From the NCBI RefSeq assembly GCF_026712205.1, contig NZ_JAPPUW010000016.1:37157-101156 (forward strand): a stretch of 64,000 nucleotides of DNA. Direction: 5' to 3'. A program made the position numbers and the translations under genes. Shown piece after piece: positions 1 through 7,662 of this stretch (within the stretch, counting starts at the first letter, position 1; each line of letters starts with the position of its first letter). The stretch comes from Pelomonas aquatica. GTDB lineage: Bacteria > Pseudomonadota > Gammaproteobacteria > Burkholderiales > Burkholderiaceae_C. The notes beneath the pieces were generated by a model that saw nothing but the letters and a program-made list of their open reading frames with translations, was not told where the DNA came from and did no database searches.

Positions 1-1
1 G

Positions 2-526
2 CTGCAGGAGCGCTGCGACGTCGCGATGTTCGCCGTCGGCATGACGGCGCAGCGCCAGCAGGCGCTGCGCTTCAGCCGCCCCTATCTGCAGAGCGACATC
101 TATGCGGTGACGACGCGCAGCAGCCGCGTCGTGCAGCGCTGGGAAGACCTCGACAAGCCCGGCGTGCGCGTCGCCGTGCAGGCCGGCACCTTCATGGAGC
201 CGGTCATGGCCGCCGCGCTGAAGCAGGCGACGATGGTCGTCGTGCGCCCGCCCGACACGCGGGAGCGCGAGCTGGAGGCCGGCCGCGTCGACGCCTTCAT
301 GACCGACTACCCCTACAGCCGCCGCCTGCTCGACAACGCCGACTGGGCCCGCCTCGTCGCGCCGCCCCGGCCCTTCTCGGTGCTGCCCTATGCCTATGCC
401 GTCAAGCCCGGCGACGCGGCCTGGCTGGCCACCGTCGACGACTTCGTCGTGCGCATCCAGCGCGACGGCCGGCTGCTGGACGCGGCCAGGCGGCACGGCC
501 TGACCGCCATCGTGCGGACCCACTGA
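2..526 (+). CDS. Extracellular solute-binding protein family 3, C-terminal part (5' end outside window)
   Basis: This open frame runs in from the left edge and gives about 174 residues. It looks like the second half of a periplasmic amino-acid-binding type protein (SBP_bac_3). The visible signs are the early FSRPYL segment, the lobe-crossing stretch around GVRVAVQAGTF, and a C-terminal part with AYAVKPGD followed by a helix ending in RDGRLLDAARRHGL. The protein would bind a small ligand in the periplasm. Its stop overlaps the start of the next kinase gene (TGATG), so it probably supplies a sensory input to that kinase rather than acting as a transporter subunit, since no permease or ATPase gene follows. 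The signal peptide cannot be seen because the start lies outside the window. Confidence 0.8.
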   Translation: MQERCDVAMFAVGMTAQRQQALRFSRPYLQSDIYAVTTRSSRVVQRWEDLDKPGVRVAVQAGTFMEPVMAAALKQATMVVVRPPDTRERELEAGRVDAFMTDYPYSRRLLDNADWARLVAPPRPFSVLPYAYAVKPGDAAWLATVDDFVVRIQRDGRLLDAARRHGLTAIVRTH

Positions 527-3027
527 TGCCGCACCGCAGCCGCTGGCGCCCGAGCAACATCACGGCCGGTGCCGGGGTGCTGCTCGCCGCGCTGCTGCTG
601 GCCGGCACCGGCTACGGCCTGTGGCGCGACCGCCGCGACCTGCATGCCGAGGCCGCCGACCGCCAGGCCCTGCTCGCCCGCGTGCTCGAGGACCACGCCA
701 GCCGCAGCCTCGACGCGGCGCAGATCGCCCTCGCCGGCCTGGCCGACGTGGCCGCGCGCGGCGGCCCGCCCGAGGTGCTGCAGGCCCTGCTCGGCCAGAC
801 CCAGGCCAGCCTGGGCTTCCTGCGCGGCGTCGCGCTGCTGGACGGCGGCGGCCATGTGCTCGCCGCGGCGGACCCGGCCGACCGCGGCGTGCAGATCCCG
901 CCGGCGGCGCTGGGGCCCTGGCCGGCGCCGGGGCGCGACGCGGTCGGCGGCTTCGTCGCCGGGCGCAGCCTCGCGACGCTCAGCCGCCGCGCGGCCCCCG
1001 CGGCCGTGCCGCCCGGCATCGGCTTCATCCCGGTGACGCGGGCGCTGCAGCTGCCCGACGGCCGCACGCTGCTGCTCGCGGCCCTGCTCAACCCCGATGC
1101 GCTGGCCAACTTCCAGCAGCTGACGCTCAACGACGAGCACAGCGCCGCCGGCCTGGTGGCGCTGGACGGCCAGCTGCTCGCGGCGACGGACCGCGCCGGC
1201 CACCTCGCCGGCGCGCGCCTGCCGGCGCTGCTCGGCGCCGGCGCGCCGCTGGCGCGGCTGCAGCGCGGCGACGAGCACGGCCGCTGGGACGGCCCGGGCC
1301 TGCGGCCGGCGCCCCAGCTGGGCACGTTCCGCGCGCTGCGCGCCCGGCCGCTCGTCGTGCTCGTGGAGCTGCCGCTGGCCGAGCTGCAGCGCCAGTGGCT
1401 GGCCGACATGCGCGACACCGGCCTGCCGGCCCTGGCCCTGGCGGCCGCCCTGCTCGTGCTGTCCAACGTCGGCGCGGCGGCGCTGCGCGGGCGCGAGCGC
1501 TCGATGCTGGAACTGGACCGCGCGCAGCGCCAGGCCGCCGACCGCGAACGCGAGCTCAGCGCCATCTTCGGCAGCGTGCAGGACCTGCTCTTCCGCACCG
1601 ACGCCGCCGGCCGCGTCACCTTCATCAACGAGCGCTACACCCAGCTCAGCGGGCTGGCCGTCTCGCACGCCCTCGGCCGGCCGCTGCAGGGCTTCTTCGG
1701 CGGCGCCCGGGCCGTGGCCGCGCTGTTCGAGCAGGCGCCCGGCCCCGGCGACCAGCTGCCGCGCCATGCGCGCGCGGACTGGATCACGCCCGGCGGCGAG
1801 GCGCGCAGCTTCGAGATCACGCTGGTGCCGCTGCCGCGCCGGGGTGCGCTCGAATGGGTGGGCAGCGCCACCGACGTGAGCGGCCTGATGCGCGCCCAGT
1901 CGGAGCTGCGCGCCCAGCTCGGCCTCGCGCGCTCGCTGCTGGCCAGCAGCCCGCTGCCGATGTCGGTGCTGGACCGCCACGGCCGCTACCTCGACGTCAA
2001 CCGCGCCTGGGAGCAGTTCACCGGCCGCCGCCGCGCCGACGTGCTGGGGCGCCCCGCCGCCGGCTATCTGCGCTCCGAGGAGGCCCGCGTGCACGACGCG
2101 CACGACGCCGAGCTGCTGGAACGCGGCGGCGAGATGAACTACGAGACCGTCTGGACCAGCGACGAGGGCCGGCGCCGCGACATCTACATCAGCAAGTCCA
2201 CCTTCCCCGGCACCGACGGCCGGCCGATGGGCATCGTCGTGTGCTTCATGGACATCAGCGAGTTCCGCGAGGCCGAGCGGGCGACCCGCGCCGCCCGCGA
2301 CGCGGCGCTCGAGACCTCGCAGGCCAAGTCCGAATTCATCGCCAACGTCAGCCACGAGCTGCGCACGCCGCTGCAGTCCATCCTCGGCTTCTCCGAGCTC
2401 GGCGAGCTGCGCGCCCGCCAGGAGCCGCGCCTGGCCGGCATGTTCGCCGACGTGCACCGCGCCGGCCAGCGCATGCTGGCGCTGGTGAACGACCTGCTCG
2501 ACCTGAGCAAGATCGAGCAGACCCGCGAGCCGCTGAATCTGCAGCGCCACGACCTGCGCCCCCTCGTGAACGAGGTCGCCGCCGAGCTGCAGCCGCTGCT
2601 GCAGGGCCGCCGCATCGAGCTGGCCTGCGCGCTGTGCCGCGAGCCGCTGGTGGCCATGGTCGACGCGCCGCGCTTCCAGCAGGTGGTGCGCAATGGGCTG
2701 GCCAACGCGATCAAGTTCTCGCCCGAGGGCGCTCGCATCGAGGTCGAGGGCCGCCACGCGCCGGACGGCCAGGTGCTGATCGACATCGCCGACCGCGGCC
2801 CCGGCATCCCGGCGGCCGAGCTGGAGAGCGTGTTCGAGGCCTTCGTGCAGTCCAGCGCCACCAAGGACGGCTCGGGCGGCACGGGCCTGGGCCTGGCCAT
2901 CTGCCGCCGCATCATGCAGGCCCACGACGGCCGCATCCGGGCCGCCAACCGCGACGGCGGCGGCACCCTGCTGCACCTGAGCCTGCCCGGCGCCCGCTTC
3001 GGCGACACCTCGCCGGCCACGCTGTGA
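526..3027 (+). CDS. Membrane-bound PAS-domain sensor histidine kinase
   Basis: This 833-residue protein has two membrane segments (about 13-33 and 299-320) that enclose a large periplasmic domain of about 265 residues, probably Cache-like. Two PAS domains follow (about 341-450 and 469-590). The HisKA domain has the H-box ANVSHELRTPL with His610 as the phosphorylated residue. The HATPase_c domain shows an N-box around Asn727, DRGPGIP and the G2 box GGTGLGLAI. There is no receiver domain, so phosphate must go to a separate protein, most simply the single-domain regulator just downstream. The start overlaps the stop of the solute-binding gene, so the two are translationally coupled. The ligand is unknown. 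Confidence 0.9.
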   Translation: MPHRSRWRPSNITAGAGVLLAALLLAGTGYGLWRDRRDLHAEAADRQALLARVLEDHASRSLDAAQIALAGLADVAARGGPPEVLQALLGQTQASLGFLRGVALLDGGGHVLAAADPADRGVQIPPAALGPWPAPGRDAVGGFVAGRSLATLSRRAAPAAVPPGIGFIPVTRALQLPDGRTLLLAALLNPDALANFQQLTLNDEHSAAGLVALDGQLLAATDRAGHLAGARLPALLGAGAPLARLQRGDEHGRWDGPGLRPAPQLGTFRALRARPLVVLVELPLAELQRQWLADMRDTGLPALALAAALLVLSNVGAAALRGRERSMLELDRAQRQAADRERELSAIFGSVQDLLFRTDAAGRVTFINERYTQLSGLAVSHALGRPLQGFFGGARAVAALFEQAPGPGDQLPRHARADWITPGGEARSFEITLVPLPRRGALEWVGSATDVSGLMRAQSELRAQLGLARSLLASSPLPMSVLDRHGRYLDVNRAWEQFTGRRRADVLGRPAAGYLRSEEARVHDAHDAELLERGGEMNYETVWTSDEGRRRDIYISKSTFPGTDGRPMGIVVCFMDISEFREAERATRAARDAALETSQAKSEFIANVSHELRTPLQSILGFSELGELRARQEPRLAGMFADVHRAGQRMLALVNDLLDLSKIEQTREPLNLQRHDLRPLVNEVAAELQPLLQGRRIELACALCREPLVAMVDAPRFQQVVRNGLANAIKFSPEGARIEVEGRHAPDGQVLIDIADRGPGIPAAELESVFEAFVQSSATKDGSGGTGLGLAICRRIMQAHDGRIRAANRDGGGTLLHLSLPGARFGDTSPATL

Positions 3028-3185
3028 CGCCCGCCCGGCGTCGCCGTGACGCATCTCACGGGCGATAAATTCGATTGTTGCTATCATTTTTATCAAATGA
3101 AGCCGGCCGACCGGCCGCGCGCCCTCGTCGAATCCCGGAGCGCAGCGCCGCCGGACCGCCCCCTGCCATCCCTGAGGAGCCCCTC
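3028..3185 (+). other. AT-rich intergenic leader between kinase and receiver genes
   Basis: This 158-base gap holds a conspicuous AT-rich patch at 3064-3100 in an otherwise very GC-rich region. The patch contains inverted arms GATAAA (3064-3069) and TTTATC (3089-3094). A good ribosome site, TGAGGAG, lies at 3173-3179. I could not find a convincing -35/-10 pair with 17-base spacing. A separate promoter for the receiver gene is plausible but not shown. Confidence 0.35.
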
Positions 3186-3557
3186 ATGAAGCGCGTTCTC
3201 ATCGTCGAAGACCAGGCCGACATCCGCAAGCTCATCCGCATGACGCTGGAGTTCGAGGCCTATGAAATCCACGAGGCCACGGACGGCACAGCCGGGCTGA
3301 CGCTGGCGCAGGCGCTGCGGCCCGACCTGATGCTGCTGGACGTGATGATGCCCGGCGCGCTCGATGGCCTGCAGGTCTGCCAGCGCATCAAGTCCGACCC
3401 CGGGCTGGCCCGCATCAGGATCGTGCTGCTGACCGCCCGCGGCCAGGCGCGCGACCGCCAGGCTGGAGCCCAGGCCGGCGCCGACGACTACCTCGTCAAG
3501 CCCTTCAGCCCGCTGCAGCTCATCGACACGATCGAGCGCCTGACCGAGACGGCCTGA
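3186..3557 (+). CDS. Single-domain (CheY-like) response regulator
   Basis: This 123-residue protein is just a receiver domain. It has the acidic pair ED at positions 8-9, the phosphoacceptor Asp52 in LLDVMMPG, the Thr of LLTARG and the Lys of LVKPF. It has no output domain, so it would act by protein-protein contact or as a phosphorelay step. I chose the ATG at 3186 because it starts exactly at the conserved MKRVLIVED strand and sits six bases after a strong TGAGGAG ribosome site. A longer in-frame start 37 codons upstream has no receiver-like sequence. It is the natural partner of the PAS kinase upstream. Confidence 0.9.
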   Translation: MKRVLIVEDQADIRKLIRMTLEFEAYEIHEATDGTAGLTLAQALRPDLMLLDVMMPGALDGLQVCQRIKSDPGLARIRIVLLTARGQARDRQAGAQAGADDYLVKPFSPLQLIDTIERLTETA

Positions 3558-3579
3558 ACCCCGAGGCAGGGCTGCAAGC

Positions 3580-5121
3580 CTAACGCAGCGGCGCGCCGGT
3601 GAGCTGCTGGATCAAGGCCCGGTGGCTGGGCAGGTCGACGACGGCGCGGTCGGCGAAGCGCTGGATCTTGGCGAACAGCCGGTCCGCGGCCTCCACCTGC
3701 GTGAAGTCGTCGCGGCCCGCGCCCAGGTCCGTGCGGAAGCCCATGCCGTAGAGGATGTACTGGTAGTTGAAGAAGGCGAAGGTCTCGGTGTCGAGCGCGA
3801 AGTCGAAGCGGCCCGGCGGGCGCAGCCGCCACTGCGCCAGCAGCTCGGCCAGGCGCCCGGGGATGGTGGCCGGGTCGGCGTTGTCGCGCCAGAACGGCTC
3901 CTGCCGGCCGCTCAAGGCGTAGTGCAGCTTCAGGAAGCCGATGATGTTCTCGAAGCGCGCCGCCATCAGCTCGTTGAAGCGCCGGGCCGGCGCCTCCATC
4001 GGGCCGCTGTGCGGCAGCATCTCGGCGATCATGCCGACGGCGGCCTCGATGAGGACGAGGCCGGTCGACTCCAGCGGTTCCAGGAAGCCGGCCGACAGCC
4101 CGACCGCGACGCAGTTCTTCACCCATTGGTGCTCGCGGTAGCCGGGCGCGAAGGGGATGCTGCGCATCGCGATCTCGCCCGCCGCCGCGCCGGCATGGCG
4201 GCGCAGGATCGCGGCCGCGGCGTCTTCGCCAAGGTGGTCGCTCGAATAGACGCAGCCCAGGCCGCGCGAGCCGTTCAGGCCGATGTCCCAGGTCCAGCCC
4301 GCCTCGTGGGCGGTGGCGATGGTGCAGCTCTCGAACGCCGCGTCGTCGGGTTCGCCGGGCAGCTTGCAGGCCAGCGCACGGTCGGCGAACAGGATGCCGC
4401 GCGCCGACCTGAACCGGGCGCCCAGCGCACCGCCGATGAGCTCGGCGCGGAAACCGGTGCAGTCGATGTAGAGGTCGGCCTGCAGCCGCCCCAGCTCGGG
4501 CGTGTCGACATGGGCGATGGCGCCCGCATCGTCCAGGCCCGCCTGGGTGACGGTGCCCTGCAGATGGCGCACGCCGAGCTGGCGGGCGTGCGCGGCCAGC
4601 AGCCGCGCGAGCTTCAGCGCGTCGAAGTGGTAGGCGTAGTTCAGCGGCGCCGTGTAGGGCGCCTCGTGGGCGCGCTTGGGCGCCCTTCGCGCGTCGGCCA
4701 CGCGCTGCTGGATGGTCAGCGCCTGCGCGAAGGGCAGGCGCGCGGCCTCGTCCTGCAGCAGCCAGTAGGGCACGAGGTTGAGCCCTTCGGCATAGAACGG
4801 CGCCTCGAAGGGATGGAAGAAGTGCCGGGACTCGCCCGCCGCCGGCGTGCGCGCCCAGTCGACGAAGCGGATGCCCTGCTTCAGCGTCGCCGAGGTCTCG
4901 CGGATGAAGCGCGCCTCGTCGATGCCGAGGAACTGCAGCGTCGTGCGTATCGTCGGGAAGGTGCCCTCGCCGACGCCGATGACGCCGATGTCGGGCGACT
5001 CCAGCACCGTCACCTCGAGATGGCTGCGCTCGGCCAGGCGCAGGGCCTTGGCCAGATAGGCGGCCGTCAGCCAGCCGGCCGTGCCGCCGCCGACGATGAG
5101 GATGCGACGCTTGGGGGTCAT
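3580..5121 (-). CDS. Flavin-dependent tryptophan-halogenase-like enzyme
   Basis: This 513-residue protein matches the tryptophan halogenase family (usual length 500-540). It starts with the FAD-binding GGGTAGW box (residues 11-17) and has the GVGEGTFPT segment. It has a lysine at 81 in the context ATLKQGIRF, where PrnA has catalytic Lys79. It also has GFLEPLESTG with Glu351, equivalent to PrnA Glu346. The family signature WxWxIP reads GWTWDIGL (Trp276, Trp278, Ile280), so the proline is replaced by glycine. Such enzymes use FADH2, oxygen and halide to halogenate an indole or phenol. No flavin reductase, peptide synthetase or TonB receptor is nearby, so the substrate is unknown. The ATG at 5121 overlaps the toxin stop (ATGA). 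An in-frame GTG at 5148 is the alternative. Confidence 0.85.
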   Translation of the reverse strand: MTPKRRILIVGGGTAGWLTAAYLAKALRLAERSHLEVTVLESPDIGVIGVGEGTFPTIRTTLQFLGIDEARFIRETSATLKQGIRFVDWARTPAAGESRHFFHPFEAPFYAEGLNLVPYWLLQDEAARLPFAQALTIQQRVADARRAPKRAHEAPYTAPLNYAYHFDALKLARLLAAHARQLGVRHLQGTVTQAGLDDAGAIAHVDTPELGRLQADLYIDCTGFRAELIGGALGARFRSARGILFADRALACKLPGEPDDAAFESCTIATAHEAGWTWDIGLNGSRGLGCVYSSDHLGEDAAAAILRRHAGAAAGEIAMRSIPFAPGYREHQWVKNCVAVGLSAGFLEPLESTGLVLIEAAVGMIAEMLPHSGPMEAPARRFNELMAARFENIIGFLKLHYALSGRQEPFWRDNADPATIPGRLAELLAQWRLRPPGRFDFALDTETFAFFNYQYILYGMGFRTDLGAGRDDFTQVEAADRLFAKIQRFADRAVVDLPSHRALIQQLTGAPLR

Positions 5122-5618
5122 GCTCTGGTGTACAGATTCTTCAGCCACTGGTGGCCGGTCTGGGTGCCATGGCTCCAGTCCTCGTCCTCGTCGGCGGCTT
5201 GCTGGGCGATGCTGCCCGAGGGGTTGAGCAGCTTCACGCGCCCGGCCCGGAAGGCCGAGACCCGGTGCGTGACGAAGGTGAGGCCGTGCTCCAGCGCCGT
5301 GGCGGCCAGCAGGCCGTCGCGCGTGTTGGCATAGGGCAGCTGGGCGCGGCGGCGCACGATGGCGGCGTCCACCGGCAGCACGCGGCCCTCGAAGGCCGGC
5401 AGCAGGCGGTTGTCGATCCAGTCGCGCACGGCCAGGCCGGCGGCGCGGTCCTTGCGGCCCAGGCGCGCCGCGGCGTTCTCGATCTCCAGCAGGTTGAGCG
5501 CCGAGATGAAGAGCTTCTGGCGCGCGATGCCGGCCGCCCAGGCCGCCAGGCCGGGGTCGGCGCCGCCGGCCTTGGCCCGGCGCAGTTCAAGCACGATGCC
5601 GGTGTCCAGCAGGAACAT
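5118..5618 (-). CDS. PIN-domain VapC-type toxin with C-terminal extension
   Basis: This 166-residue protein looks like a PIN-domain ribonuclease toxin. It begins MFLLDTGIV with the first metal-binding Asp at position 5. A second acidic site lies in SALNLLEIE and a third in NTRDGLLAATA, and the late strand FVTHRVSAF follows. VapC toxins cleave tRNA or rRNA in the cytoplasm. The family usually ends soon after the last strand, near 140 residues. This one runs about 30 residues further with an acidic, glutamine-rich tail (QQAADEDEDW). It follows its antitoxin by 8 bases, and its stop overlaps the halogenase start by four bases. Confidence 0.85.
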   Translation of the reverse strand: MFLLDTGIVLELRRAKAGGADPGLAAWAAGIARQKLFISALNLLEIENAAARLGRKDRAAGLAVRDWIDNRLLPAFEGRVLPVDAAIVRRRAQLPYANTRDGLLAATALEHGLTFVTHRVSAFRAGRVKLLNPSGSIAQQAADEDEDWSHGTQTGHQWLKNLYTRA

Positions 5619-5626
5619 CGCCGCGC

Positions 5627-5878
5627 TCAGCCGAGGTTCTCGCGGTGGTCCCAGGCGCCCTCGGCCGAGGCGTCCGCCGCCTCCAGCGCGACCGCCTCGG
5701 GCATGGCCAGCAGCTCCAGCACGCTGTCGCCCTCGCCGCTCAGGCGGCGGTAGTCGGCAATGCTCATCAGCACATGGGTGGGCTGGCCGCGGTCGGTGAT
5801 CAGCACCGGCTCGGCCTGCGCGGCCCGCTTGGCCTGGCTGACGTCACGGTTGAACTCGCGGCTGCTGAGGAGCTTCAT
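5627..5878 (-). CDS. Phd/YefM-family antitoxin
   Basis: This 83-residue protein has the typical Phd/YefM layout. An N-terminal DNA-binding part starts MKLLSSREFNRDVS, followed by the signature PVLITDRGQPTHVLMSIADYRRL. The C-terminal tail is acidic and alanine-rich and would wrap around the toxin. It would neutralise the PIN toxin and repress its own promoter as the antitoxin or the complex. The first gene of the pair is on the minus strand, directly after a promoter flanked by inverted repeats. The Phd antitoxin plus PIN toxin combination is well known for VapBC systems. Confidence 0.88.
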   Translation of the reverse strand: MKLLSSREFNRDVSQAKRAAQAEPVLITDRGQPTHVLMSIADYRRLSGEGDSVLELLAMPEAVALEAADASAEGAWDHRENLG

Positions 5879-5888
5879 CGTGCCGAGA

Positions 5889-5931
5889 AATGTACCTACC
5901 TACCTGCATGTCTGCAATCGGGAAGTAGGTA
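5889..5931 (-). promoter_or_regulatory. Toxin-antitoxin promoter with flanking inverted repeat
   Basis: On the minus strand a -35-like TTGCAG (5912-5917) and a -10-like TACATT (5889-5894) are 17 bases apart. TACCTAC is present twice in overlapping copies (5893-5903), and its inverted copy GTAGGTA lies at 5925-5931, so the arms flank the promoter. This is the usual form of an autoregulated antitoxin operator. The assignment is from sequence only. Confidence 0.55.
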
Positions 5932-6094
5932 TGTCGGTTCAGGGCTGTGCGCCCCGATGGACAGCGCGAGGCCGGCTGGCACAGTGCACTGCGGCGGATC
6001 GGCGTTCGGGCCGACCCGCCGGAGACAACGCTGTCGACAACCGCATGACGCCGGCGGGTGCCCGGCACGCCACGAACAGAACACAGGAAGCCCC

Positions 6095-7459
6095 ATGGAC
6101 TTCGACCTCCTCGCCATCCTGGGCGACGTCTTCGCCAAGCACGGCCCGGCCGTCCAGGCCGTCGCCAAGACCTTCTCGCCGGGCGATTTCAGCGTCCACT
6201 TCTTCCTGCAGCTGGCCATCATCATGCTGGCCTGCCGCATCGTCGGCTGGGCGGGCCGCCGCTTCCTCGGCCAGCCCCAGGTCGTCGGCGAGATGATCGC
6301 GGGCGTCATCCTCGGCCCCTCGCTGCTGGGCCTGTTCTTCCCCGGGCTGCAGGCCACCGTCTTCCCCAAGGAGATGCGCAGCGTGCTCTACGCCGGCGCC
6401 CAGCTCGGCGTGGGCCTCTACATGTTCCTGGTCGGCACGACGCTGCGCCTGGATCACTTCGCCACGAAGGCCAGGAGCGCGATGGGCGTCTCCTTCGCCG
6501 GCATCGCGGCGCCCTTCTTCATCGCCCTCCTCATCACGCCGCTGCTGCTGGGCGTGCCGGGCCTGTTCGCCGAGGGCATCTCCACGGCCAATGCGACGCT
6601 CTTCATGGGCGCCTGCATCGCGCTGACGGCCTTCCCCATGCTGGCCCGCATCATCAACGAGCGCGGCCTGGCCAACACCGCCCTGGGCACGCTGACGCTG
6701 ACGGCCGGCGCCTTCGACGACGCCGCCTCGTGGTGCGTGCTGGCCCTGGTGCTGGCGGCCTTCGGCGCGGGCTCGGGCGTGGCCGTGCTGGCCATCGGCG
6801 GCGGCATCGTCTGGGCCGCCTTCGTGCTGCTGCTGGGTCGCCGCCTGCTGGCGCCGCTGGGCCGCATCGTGGAGCGCGACGGCGAGATGAGCCACACCGT
6901 GCTGGGCATCACGCTGATCTGCTTCTGCGTCTCGGCCTTCGTGATGGACGCCGTCGGCATCCACTCCATCTTCGGCGGCTTCATCCTCGGCGTCGCGATG
7001 CCGCGCGGCCTGTTCGTCACCGAGCTGAAGAAGAAGGTCGAGCCCGTCGCGGTCATCCTGCTGCTGCCGATGTTCTTCACCTACTCGGGCCTGAACACGC
7101 GCCTGGACATGATCAATTCCGCCGGGCTGCTGCTGATCGCCGCGGGCGTGCTGGCGGCCTCGGTGCTGGCCAAGTTCGGCGCCTGCTACCTGGCCGCGCG
7201 CATGTCGGGCGAGGACAACCGCACGGCCCTGGGCATCGGCGCGCTGATGAACTCGCGCGGCCTGATGGAGCTCATCATCATCAACATCGGCCTGCAGAAA
7301 GGCATCATCGGCCCGGCGCTGTTCTCCATGCTGGTGCTGATGGCCGTCATCACCACGATGATGGCCAGCCCGCTGTTCGAGATCCTCTACGGCCGCCAGG
7401 CACGCGAACGCGGCGAGCTGGAGGCCGTCACCGGCGGGGCGACCGGCAGCACCGTTTGA
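6095..7459 (+). CDS. CPA2-family cation:proton antiporter (KefB/NapA-like)
   Basis: This 454-residue integral membrane protein has 12-13 predicted hydrophobic segments. It shows hallmarks of the sodium/proton exchanger domain: GEMIAGVILGPSLLG in the third segment, a conserved ALTAFPMLARI stretch, and GAFDDAASW, where the adjacent aspartates would bind the ion. It lacks the TrkA-N and TrkA-C domains of Kef potassium efflux proteins. It is therefore better described as a sodium or potassium/proton antiporter without nucleotide control. I chose the ATG at 6095 because of the ribosome site ACAGGAAG just before it. The open frame extends far upstream but without membrane sequence. A hairpin element follows the stop. 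Confidence 0.85.
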   Translation: MDFDLLAILGDVFAKHGPAVQAVAKTFSPGDFSVHFFLQLAIIMLACRIVGWAGRRFLGQPQVVGEMIAGVILGPSLLGLFFPGLQATVFPKEMRSVLYAGAQLGVGLYMFLVGTTLRLDHFATKARSAMGVSFAGIAAPFFIALLITPLLLGVPGLFAEGISTANATLFMGACIALTAFPMLARIINERGLANTALGTLTLTAGAFDDAASWCVLALVLAAFGAGSGVAVLAIGGGIVWAAFVLLLGRRLLAPLGRIVERDGEMSHTVLGITLICFCVSAFVMDAVGIHSIFGGFILGVAMPRGLFVTELKKKVEPVAVILLLPMFFTYSGLNTRLDMINSAGLLLIAAGVLAASVLAKFGACYLAARMSGEDNRTALGIGALMNSRGLMELIIINIGLQKGIIGPALFSMLVLMAVITTMMASPLFEILYGRQARERGELEAVTGGATGSTV

Positions 7460-7473
7460 GATGAAACCCAAAG

Positions 7474-7549
7474 GCAACCACAGAGGCACGGAGTCACAGA
7501 GGAAATACAGAGAAGGCATTGCTCTGTGGCTCTGTGCCTCTGTGGTTGC
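7474..7549 (+). repeat. Long near-perfect hairpin repeat (CACAGAGGCACAGAG type)
   Basis: Two 28-base arms, 7474-7501 and 7522-7549, are inverted copies separated by a 20-base loop. They differ at only two positions, and in plus-strand RNA both become G-U pairs, so the stem is continuous. Short outer arms TGAAAC (7462-7467) and GTTTCA (7562-7567) extend it. The arms are built from repeats of a CACAGAG-like unit. No U-tract follows, so it is not a standard terminator. It looks like a dispersed repeat inserted between the antiporter and the two-component genes. Confidence 0.75.
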
Positions 7550-7662
7550 ATTTCTGCATTCGTTTCATGCGTCGCGGGTGCCGCGAACGCGAAATGCATA
7601 GTTGAGGCCGGTTTGCCATCGAGGCGGCGCCCAAGCCGGCGCCGCTGCCAGAATCCCCGCCG

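Noticed and set aside
394..3096. A 900-codon open frame antisense to the PAS kinase and similar long antisense frames over many genes
   Set aside because: Very high GC removes stop codons from shadow frames. These frames are low-complexity (Ala, Gly, Arg, Gln, His) with no motifs, while the sense frames carry clear domains.
5977..5992. Sigma-54-like TGGCAC with a GC downstream, before the antiporter gene
   Set aside because: The GG and GC dinucleotides are one base too far apart for a working -24/-12 promoter.
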